Shown piece after piece: positions 1 to 4,630 of a stretch of DNA of 5,097 nucleotides. The first letter of the stretch is position 1; each line of letters starts with the position of its first letter. Below the pieces are notes generated by a model that saw only the letters and a list, made by a program, of their open reading frames with translations, ran no database searches and was not told the origin of the DNA. The DNA is from Nitrospirota bacterium (GTDB taxonomy: Bacteria > Nitrospirota > UBA9217): NCBI GenBank assembly GCA_027456925.1, contig DAIDTZ010000404.1, positions 1 to 5,097 on the forward strand, read 5' to 3'. Made by a program: the position numbers and the translations under genes.

Positions 1-177
1 GAGCGAAGCATCGACGAGGGCTGCTATTTCCTTTTCATCGAACACACGGCCTGCATAAGCGATGCGGTCGCCGGGTGAAAATGATTTTTTCTCTTTATGT
101 TTGAATTCGTAATACTTTAGCGCGGCGCTAATGACCTGTTCCCGCAATTGTTGATCCATTATGTTGTTGTCAACCAC
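1..177 (-). CDS. rfbH: RfbH, CDP-4-keto-6-deoxyglucose 3-dehydrase, N-terminal fragment
   Basis: This is the first 53-59 residues of a PLP/PMP- and iron-sulfur-dependent sugar dehydrase; the gene runs off the left edge. In the family, RfbH (E1) removes the 3-hydroxyl of CDP-4-keto-6-deoxyglucose, working with a reductase partner, on the way to CDP-3,6-dideoxyhexoses. The visible part shows a helical charged start (YYEFKHKEKK) followed by IAYAGRVFDEKEIAALVDASL-like sequence, which is the recognisable RfbH N-terminus. Catalytic residues lie outside the window. Two starts are possible. GTG at 177 has a GAGGGG Shine-Dalgarno (182-187) and overlaps the rfbG stop by 8 bp, implying translational coupling. 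ATG at 159 gives the more usual family N-terminus but has no ribosome binding site. I list the GTG. Third gene of the rfbFGH operon; identity is supported by the order as well as the sequence. Confidence 0.85.
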   Translation of the reverse strand, partial: MVDNNIMDQQLREQVISAALKYYEFKHKEKKSFSPGDRIAYAGRVFDEKEIAALVDASL

Positions 178-1264
178 GTTGCCCCTCAGACTGGGTTTTT
201 GAGTACTCGTTAATCTGTTCCCTGCATGTCCTGCCTATGTCCCCGCCTTGTCTGTAGATCCGCGTCCACGCAACAATACTGTCAATGGCTTTGTCCAAAT
301 TCCATTGAGGCCGCCACCGGAGTTCCGCTTTGGCTTTTGAACAATCAAGCTTCAGATAATAAGCCTCATGAGGATGCTCCCCTTTGTCAATCCCGTAGGA
401 TGCGCGATCGCCCCATTTTGCGCACAGGCTTTTCACGATCCATTCCACGGATTTCGCATCACTGTCATCAGGCCCGAAATTCCAGGCCCCGGCATATCGC
501 GGGCCGTTTTCATACAGTTCTTGCGCCAGGACCAGGTAGCCGCTTAATGGTTCCAGCACGTGCTGCCATGGCCGTACGGCGTAAGGATTTCGGATCAGGA
601 TCTTTTTGTCTTTGAGGACCGCCCGCACACAGTCGGGGACAAGCCGGTCCGTGGCCCAGTCCCCGCCGCCGATGACATTTCCGGCGCGCGCGGAAGCTAT
701 TGCCACCCCGTGAGACGCATGGTCTTTCGGATTAAAGTAGGAACTGCGATACGAGGAAGTTACCAGTTCAGAGCAGGCCTTGCTGTTCGAATAGGGATCG
801 TAGCCGCCGAGCGGCTCGCCTTCCCGGTATCCCCATACCCACTCTTTGTTTTCGTAGCACTTGTCGGTCGTGACATTGATGACCGCTTTGACGGTTGTGC
901 ACGATCGGACCGCCTCGAACAGGTTGACCGTGCCCATGACGTTGATCTCGTAGGTCTCGACGGGGATCTTGTACGAATCCCTGACGAGGGGTTGTGCCGC
1001 CATGTGAATGACGATATCCGGTTTTGCGGACACGAGCGCGCGGGGCAAGGACTCCCGGTCTCTAATGTCCCTGATCGTTGATTGAACAAGGGGACCTATG
1101 TTGGCGAGCTCGAACAGGCTGGGGTTTGTCGGAGGTTCTAAGGCATAACCGTGCACCTGAGCGCCGAGGGAGTGAAGCCACAAGCTGAGCCACGAACCCT
1201 TGAAACCGGTATGGCCGGTGAGGAAAACTTTCTTCCCCGCCCAGAAATCACGAGCTATCAGCAT
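170..1264 (-). CDS. rfbG: CDP-glucose 4,6-dehydratase
   Basis: A complete 364-residue short-chain dehydrogenase/reductase of the extended (sugar epimerase/dehydratase) type. It converts CDP-D-glucose to CDP-4-keto-6-deoxy-D-glucose in the cytoplasm using bound NAD. The NAD-binding glycine motif is GHTGFKG at residues 17-23; the catalytic stretch TTDK is at 132-135; the YxxxK pair is Y158 and K162; RAGNVIGGGDW at 193-203 and RPWQHVLEP at 231-239 are substrate-region signatures of this subfamily. Length is the usual one for RfbG. The start is fixed because an in-frame TGA lies one codon upstream of this ATG; the ribosome binding site is weak (GTGAG very close to the ATG). It lies 40 bp after rfbF and overlaps or abuts rfbH, so it is the middle gene of a three-gene operon. 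Its product is the substrate of RfbH. Other CDP-sugar dehydratases are not a serious alternative given the neighbours. Confidence 0.96.
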   Translation of the reverse strand: MLIARDFWAGKKVFLTGHTGFKGSWLSLWLHSLGAQVHGYALEPPTNPSLFELANIGPLVQSTIRDIRDRESLPRALVSAKPDIVIHMAAQPLVRDSYKIPVETYEINVMGTVNLFEAVRSCTTVKAVINVTTDKCYENKEWVWGYREGEPLGGYDPYSNSKACSELVTSSYRSSYFNPKDHASHGVAIASARAGNVIGGGDWATDRLVPDCVRAVLKDKKILIRNPYAVRPWQHVLEPLSGYLVLAQELYENGPRYAGAWNFGPDDSDAKSVEWIVKSLCAKWGDRASYGIDKGEHPHEAYYLKLDCSKAKAELRWRPQWNLDKAIDSIVAWTRIYRQGGDIGRTCREQINEYSKTQSEGQRG

Positions 1265-1304
1265 TTCTCACGAGCCATCGGCAATGATCTATGAACTGTA
1301 TTTA

Positions 1305-2078
1305 TCATTCCCATACTTTCCACGGCGCTTTCCCTGAGCTCCAAAGCTCTTCAAGATGGTTTTTGTCGCGAAGAGTGTCCATGGGCTGCCAGAAACCGCT
1401 GTGCTTATAGGCCACAAGTTGGCCGCTTTGGGCAAGGCTTTCCAGCGGCTCTTTTTCAAAAATCGTTGCATCTCCGGAAATCGTCGCGAGCACGCGCGGT
1501 TCAAGAACGAAGAACCCTCCGTTTATCCACGACCCGTCGCCGGCCGGCTTTTCCTGGAATGAGTCTACGATCTCTCCCGCTTTGATGCTGAGCGAACCAA
1601 AACGGCCGGATGGCTGTGTAGCGGTCACTGTTGCCGCTTTTCCCTTGCTCTGATGATATCGCACCAGATCGGTGATATTCACGTTGGATACTCCATCGCC
1701 ATAGGTCAGCATGAACGTTTCATTGCCGATATACGGCGCAACCCGCTTTATTCTCCCGCCCGTCATGGTTTGGGCGCCCGTATCAACAAGCGTCACTTTC
1801 CAGGGCTCGGCATAACGCTCATGGATTTCCATGGTATTCTGTTTCAGGTCAAAGGTGACGTCGCTGGAGTGCAGGAAATAATTAGAGAAGAACTCTTTGA
1901 TGATATATCCCTTGTATCCCAGGCAAACGATGAAATCGTGATATCCGAAATGGGAATAGATCTTCATGATATGCCAGAGGATGGGCTTTCCGCCGACCTC
2001 GATCATGGGTTTTGGTTTTACGTGAGATTCTTCACTAATTCTGGTCCCAAAACCGCCGGCAAGGATAACGACTTTCAC
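1305..2078 (-). CDS. rfbF: Glucose-1-phosphate cytidylyltransferase
   Basis: A complete 257-residue nucleotidyltransferase that joins CTP and alpha-D-glucose-1-phosphate to give CDP-glucose and pyrophosphate, the entry step to CDP-dideoxyhexoses. The nucleotide-binding loop GGFGTR is at residues 8-13 and KPKPM at 21-25; YGDGVSN at 126-132 holds the metal-binding aspartate D128; EKP at 176-178 and WINGGFF at 184-190 are sugar-binding segments; FWQPMDTLRD at 229-238 carries the second conserved aspartate, D234. Length and C-terminal WKVWE ending fit RfbF rather than the larger RmlA or GalU. The start codon is GTG, with GGAG at 2085-2088 six bases upstream. First gene of the operon: it follows a promoter region and a 14-bp palindrome in its leader, and rfbG begins 40 bp after its stop. 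Confidence 0.96.
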   Translation of the reverse strand: MKVVILAGGFGTRISEESHVKPKPMIEVGGKPILWHIMKIYSHFGYHDFIVCLGYKGYIIKEFFSNYFLHSSDVTFDLKQNTMEIHERYAEPWKVTLVDTGAQTMTGGRIKRVAPYIGNETFMLTYGDGVSNVNITDLVRYHQSKGKAATVTATQPSGRFGSLSIKAGEIVDSFQEKPAGDGSWINGGFFVLEPRVLATISGDATIFEKEPLESLAQSGQLVAYKHSGFWQPMDTLRDKNHLEELWSSGKAPWKVWE

Positions 2079-2089
2079 GATGTTCTCCG

Positions 2090-2103
2090 TTAACAGCTGT
2101 TAA
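2090..2103. promoter_or_regulatory. Perfect 14-bp palindrome in the rfbF leader, possible operator
   Basis: TTAACAGCTGTTAA reads the same on both strands without a mismatch. It lies just upstream of the rfbF ribosome binding site (2085-2088) and downstream of the TATAAT at 2124-2129, so it should fall within the first thirty or so transcribed bases. That position and symmetry suit a dimeric repressor site or a small RNA hairpin. No regulator gene is visible in the window and I do not recognise the motif as a known operator. Confidence 0.35.
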
Positions 2104-2123
2104 ATAATTCAATAAAATCAAGT

Positions 2124-2132
2124 ATTATAGCA
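2124..2132 (-). promoter_or_regulatory. Extended -10 promoter element for rfbFGH
   Basis: On the minus strand the sequence is TGCTATAAT, a perfect sigma70 -10 hexamer preceded by the TGn extension. There is no good -35 at 17 bases (a TTGACT lies only 5 bases upstream of the hexamer), but extended -10 promoters do not need one. Expected transcription start is near 2117, giving a leader of about 40 bases before the rfbF GTG. The surrounding region is strongly A+T rich compared with the genes. Confidence 0.6.
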
Positions 2133-2138
2133 AAAGTC

Positions 2139-2167
2139 AATTTATCAGTTTTATGATTTTTTGTCAA
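2139..2167 (-). promoter_or_regulatory. Second sigma70-like promoter upstream of rfbFGH
   Basis: On the minus strand a consensus -35 TTGACA (2162-2167) is followed after exactly 17 bases by TAAATT (2139-2144), which matches four of six -10 positions. It lies about 15 bases upstream of the extended -10 element, so the operon may have two overlapping starts, or only one of the two may be real. Confidence 0.45.
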
Positions 2168-2297
2168 CAGGTATCAATCTAAACTATCGGGATTTCATCT
2201 TGCCGGGGATTCCAAACCAACCGGCCGGCGAGCCCGACGGTATCCGACTGACAGTGGGCAAAAAATAGGTTGCAGAGGGGGCTAAAAAGATTTACAG

Positions 2298-2303
2298 TAT
2301 AAT
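2298..2303 (+). promoter_or_regulatory. Possible -10 element for the small membrane gene and tatA
   Basis: A perfect TATAAT ends 18 bases before the ATG at 2322. The expected -35 position (about 2275-2280, GAGGGG) does not resemble TTGACA and there is no TGn extension, so support is weak. If used, the transcript would have a leader of only about 12 bases. Confidence 0.3.
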
Positions 2304-2321
2304 TCAATTTCGACCCTCGCT

Positions 2322-2516
2322 ATGAAATCTGATAAACTATTACTCATCGTCGGCCTCATCGTGGCTGCAAGTTTGGTGATGAAGTCGATAAAGCAATTTA
2401 TCTATTTATCGTTCACGCTCTTAACATTGAAATTTGTATGGATTCTTATTATCCTACTGTTCATATTATCGTCCGTGAAAAAAAAGCCGCCATCTTCGCG
2501 CGAAATCAAAAAGTGA
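2322..2516 (+). CDS. Small two-helix membrane protein of unknown function
   Basis: I do not recognise this 64-residue protein. It has a charged start (MKSDK), a first hydrophobic helix at about residues 6-20, a short basic turn (KSIK, 21-24), a second longer hydrophobic helix at about 27-52 with few charges, and a basic tail with KKK at 53-55 and a proline pair. Both ends and the turn are basic, so the topology is not obvious. There is no Shine-Dalgarno before the ATG; a TATAAT 18 bases upstream would give a nearly leaderless message. The stop lies 24 bp before tatA on the same strand, so the two are probably cotranscribed. The sustained hydrophobic pattern over two segments makes chance unlikely, but a role in Tat transport is only a guess from position. 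Confidence 0.55.
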   Translation: MKSDKLLLIVGLIVAASLVMKSIKQFIYLSFTLLTLKFVWILIILLFILSSVKKKPPSSREIKK

Positions 2517-2540
2517 CACAACTTACTGGAGGAATAAAAA

Positions 2541-2732
2541 ATGGAAAGAGGACTGTTTCAGCCGATGCATTTGCTTCTGATTCTCGTGATCGTTTTGATC
2601 ATCTTCGGTCCGGGAAAACTGCCTGAATTGGGCGAGAGCCTCGGGAAGAGCATACGGGGATTCAAGAAAGCCATGGCAGAGAAAGACGACGATAAGGTCG
2701 AAGCAAAGAAAATCGAAGAAAAGAAACAATAA
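2541..2732 (+). CDS. tatA: Sec-independent protein translocase subunit TatA/TatE
   Basis: A 63-residue TatA-family protein, the pore-forming or membrane-weakening component of the twin-arginine pathway that exports folded proteins across the inner membrane. It has one short transmembrane helix (about residues 9-22), the hinge motif FGPGKLPELG (22-31), an amphipathic helix with GKSIRGFKKAM (35-45), and a charged lysine- and glutamate-rich tail. The polar residue found near the start of the helix in E. coli TatA (Gln8) is matched in position by H10. Lack of a long acidic C-terminal region and the small size favour TatA/E over TatB. A strong GGAGG (2528-2532) lies 8 bases before the ATG. No tatB or tatC is present nearby, so this is an isolated tatA, which is common outside enterobacteria. 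It follows the small membrane gene by 24 bp. Confidence 0.95.
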   Translation: MERGLFQPMHLLLILVIVLIIFGPGKLPELGESLGKSIRGFKKAMAEKDDDKVEAKKIEEKKQ

Positions 2733-2769
2733 ATCAGGGCCTTGGATTCAGGCAGGCTGTTGAAAAACC

Positions 2770-2806
2770 CTCCGTTCACCCTTGGACAGGCTCAGGGCGA
2801 ACGGAG
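2770..2806. repeat. REP-like palindrome, copy 1
   Basis: Arms of 13 bp (2770-2782 and 2794-2806) pair with a single A:C mismatch at 2778/2798 around an 11-base loop containing GACAGGCTC. The unit belongs to the GACAGGCTCAGGGCGAACGG type of intergenic repeat that I recall as dispersed through many Gram-negative genomes. It follows tatA by 37 bp and has no T-run after it on either strand, so it is not a classical intrinsic terminator, though it could protect the tatA message end. Confidence 0.7.
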
Positions 2807-2831
2807 AGGACATTGAAACAATGGATTTTTA

Positions 2832-2858
2832 TCCGTTCGTGGTGAGCCTGTCGAACCG
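2832..2858. repeat. REP-like palindrome, copy 2, inverted to copy 1
   Basis: Positions 2832-2852 are the reverse complement of 2785-2805 at 18 of 21 bases, differing only in a block of three. The copy also has its own weaker hairpin: 2833-2839 pairs with 2852-2858 with one mismatch. The pair in opposite orientation, 26 bases apart, is the arrangement seen in REP doublets. The spacer holds CATTG-AAA-CAATG (2811-2823), a further small hairpin. Confidence 0.65.
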
Positions 2859-2886
2859 CTTAAAACACTTCTTCGACGAAAAAATC

Positions 2887-2915
2887 TTGCATACACACCG
2901 GACATAGTATAGAAT
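2887..2915 (+). promoter_or_regulatory. Putative sigma70 promoter for the 149-residue gene
   Basis: TTGCAT (2887-2892) is followed after 17 bases by TAGAAT (2910-2915), five of six matches to the -10 consensus. The -35 is only partial. The position, about 50 bases before the ATG at 2964 and after the REP-like pair, suits independent transcription of the downstream gene. Confidence 0.4.
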
Positions 2916-2963
2916 TCGATCAATCGTATATGAAGTTATGTCTTGAAGGGGAGGTATGCGGCC

Positions 2964-3413
2964 ATGCCCGAAGTCGTACTAGTCTCGAATCTTGAAAAAA
3001 CTGAGGCACTCAAACTTTATTTGGAGGATCTCTTTAAACAGGGGCGCTACGCGGAGATGACTCAGGCCATCGGCATGCATTCGATCCTGATCGATCCACA
3101 GCACATGTTGAAGGACCAGGCGGGCCTTTACCGAACTGTTCTGAACATGATCAAGGACCGCATCGGCAAGGCCAAAGGGAAAAGTTATGCTGCCTGGTAT
3201 GAGGATTTTCCCAGGGAGCTGGACCAGCTGGAGTCCGCAAACCAGACCGTTGTGGATAAATCCGCCGCGGGCATCCTCGCGTCGCACCAATCGGCATTCG
3301 GGCCTTTTAAGTCCGTTGATGACTTTTTTTTCTGGGCGCTCGATGACCGGCGGCTCACTCTGGAGCAAATTCTTAAATATATCGACAGGACGGCGGGAAT
3401 AGGGTTCTGTTAA
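2964..3413 (+). CDS. Hypothetical soluble protein, 149 residues
   Basis: I do not recognise this protein. It is predicted cytoplasmic: no signal peptide, no membrane segment, mostly amphipathic helical sequence with many charged residues. Visible stretches include an N-terminal helix rich in Leu, Glu and Lys (about 10-30), a middle segment AAWYEDFPRELDQLE (about 77-91), and a C-terminal region with SVDDFFFWALDDRRLTLEQIL that may be a small helical bundle. The phenylalanine triplet is encoded across an eight-T run (3324-3331), a possible slippage site. I chose ATG 2964 because AAGGGGAGG (2946-2954) lies 9 bases upstream; a TTG at 2943 would extend the protein by 7 residues but would put the ribosome binding site inside the gene. 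The gene converges on the glycosyltransferase gene, whose stop lies 25 bases away, with no clear terminator between. Confidence 0.75.
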   Translation: MPEVVLVSNLEKTEALKLYLEDLFKQGRYAEMTQAIGMHSILIDPQHMLKDQAGLYRTVLNMIKDRIGKAKGKSYAAWYEDFPRELDQLESANQTVVDKSAAGILASHQSAFGPFKSVDDFFFWALDDRRLTLEQILKYIDRTAGIGFC

Positions 3414-3438
3414 GGCGGCGACAGCAAGCCGGTTATTC

Positions 3439-4467
3439 TTACAACGGCAATTTTCTCATTACTTCCTCGACAGTAATTCCCGCCATGCACTTCATATCGT
3501 TTTCACAGGTCCTCTGAAAGCACGGCGAACAATCGATCCCCGCGCGTATCACCGTGCCTAAAGGGCCGTACGGGCCGGTCCTGCAGGGGGCCGTGGGGCC
3601 GAAGAGCGCCACAACCTTCGCGCCGGCGGCTGCGGCAAGATGCATGGAGCCGGTGTCCGTGGTGATGAACACGTCCGACAGCAACGCCAGCGCAGCCAGT
3701 TCCTTGAGCGTCGTCTCCCCTGCCCAGTTCACGGCATCCCCTCGCTTCATCAATGCGCGGATTCGTTCGTTCATTCTGCGGTCATCAACGCTTCCCGTAA
3801 ATATTACCATCATGTTTTTTTCCCGGATCAAGCGGTCCGCCAAATCGGCAAAGTTCGGCTCCGGCCAGAGCTTGGTCTTCCACCGCGCCGCGGGGTTCAT
3901 GACCGCAAGCCTCCGGCCGGACGGTTTTATACTTGCAAGCCTCCGCCTGATCGTTGCGAGCTCCTGTTCTAGGGACAGCGTGCACGAGGGGGACGGGTCC
4001 TTTGCGCCGAGATACCGCGCAACGTCGAGATACCGGTCAAGTGCGTGTTTTTCGATATCATAGGCCGGCAGTCGTTAGTTCAGAAACAAATAGGAAAACT
4101 CGCGCGTGCGGTCAAAACCGATCTTGCGATCGGCGCGGGCAATACCGATGACGACCCCGCTCTTGAAGAGCCCCTGGAAGTCTATGGCGATATCATAGCG
4201 GACGCTTCGCAAGTCGCGGACAAACCCGATGATGCCTCCGAACCCTCGATAAGCCGTAATCGGATTCCTGAGCAGGCGCAGCCAGGTTTTCCGACGTGAG
4301 ATCAATAGCCGGTTAATAAGAGGATGCCCCTCGAGAATGCCTGCTGCTGCTTCCTCGACCACCCAGGTTATTTCGCTTTCGGGATGGACTTTCTTGATGG
4401 CTTCGAGCGCAGGCAGCGTCTGGACAACATCGCCGATGGCAGAGAGTTTGATGATAAGAATTTTCAT
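3439..4467 (-). pseudogene. GT9 heptosyltransferase-family glycosyltransferase, interrupted by an in-frame TAA
   Basis: Read through, this is a 342-codon GT-B glycosyltransferase of family 9 (WaaC/WaaF type), which adds heptose or a related sugar from an ADP-activated donor to lipopolysaccharide core at the inner face of the cytoplasmic membrane. The N-terminal domain opens with MKILIIKLSAIGD (G12, D13 matching the WaaC catalytic aspartate position) and continues WVVEEAAAGILEGHPLI. The C-terminal domain has NPAARWKTKLWPE (191-203), TTDTGSMHLAAAAG (269-282) and FGPTAPCRTGPYG (289-301), then a cysteine-rich CSPCFQRTC segment. Codon 131 is TAA (4075-4077); sequence on both sides is in the same frame, family-like and of full family length, so this is one nonsense change, not a frameshift. 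The start is ATG 4467: a further upstream ATG (4488) lies inside the promoter -10. The products as encoded are 130 residues, and possibly a C-terminal 153 residues from ATG 3900. A sequencing error is the main alternative. The exact sugar specificity is not determined. Confidence 0.85.
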
Positions 4468-4483
4468 GGGGTATACGTTCGCA

Positions 4484-4512
4484 ATCATAATCCATTCATC
4501 GAACGCAGTCAA
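4484..4512 (-). promoter_or_regulatory. Sigma70 promoter of the GT9 gene
   Basis: On the minus strand TTGACT (4507-4512) is followed after exactly 17 bases by TATGAT (4484-4489); each hexamer matches consensus at five of six positions. The expected transcription start near 4476-4478 leaves a leader of only about 10 bases before ATG 4467, which agrees with the absence of a Shine-Dalgarno there. It lies just after the terminator of the upstream gene, so the GT9 gene is a separate transcription unit. Confidence 0.7.
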
Positions 4513-4553
4513 CCCGAAACAGCTTCTGAGGCTGCGCAGATGCAACAGTATCG

Positions 4554-4590
4554 AAAAAAAAGTAGCAACCTCCTGTACGGGAAGATTGCT
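4554..4590 (-). terminator. Intrinsic terminator after the FadL-family gene
   Basis: On the minus strand an arm at 4580-4590 (AGCAATCTTCC) pairs with 4564-4573 (GGAGGTTGCT) through ten pairs, including one G:U and one bulged base, around a six-base loop. Two bases later comes a run of eight T (4554-4561). It starts about 40 bases after the stop of the outer-membrane protein gene and is correctly oriented to end that transcript. Confidence 0.8.
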
Positions 4591-4630
4591 CCTCTGTTTT
4601 TAAACCGATTCTTTATGAAACTATCTTGCG

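Noticed and set aside
226..1081. Long open frames on the plus strand opposite rfbG
   Set aside because: They are antisense to a well-supported gene, have no family-like sequence, and arise from its codon bias.
1653..2093. 146-codon plus-strand open frame opposite rfbF
   Set aside because: It lies entirely over a confirmed gene on the other strand and shows no recognisable motif or ribosome binding site.
2770..2806. Palindrome after tatA as an intrinsic terminator
   Set aside because: The stem is good but no T-run follows on either strand; it fits a REP-like repeat better.
3414..3438. Bidirectional terminator between the converging genes
   Set aside because: The 25 bases contain only a very short GCCG/CGGC pairing extending into the coding ends and no T-run, so it cannot be supported.
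3554..4063. 169-codon plus-strand open frame opposite the GT9 gene
   Set aside because: The opposite strand encodes conserved GT9 motifs through this whole stretch; the plus-strand product is low-complexity and family-free.
4468..4545. N-terminal extension of the GT9 gene from ATG 4545 or 4488
   Set aside because: The extension covers a good -35/-10 pair, and the family N-terminus begins at MKILII, so ATG 4467 is the better start.
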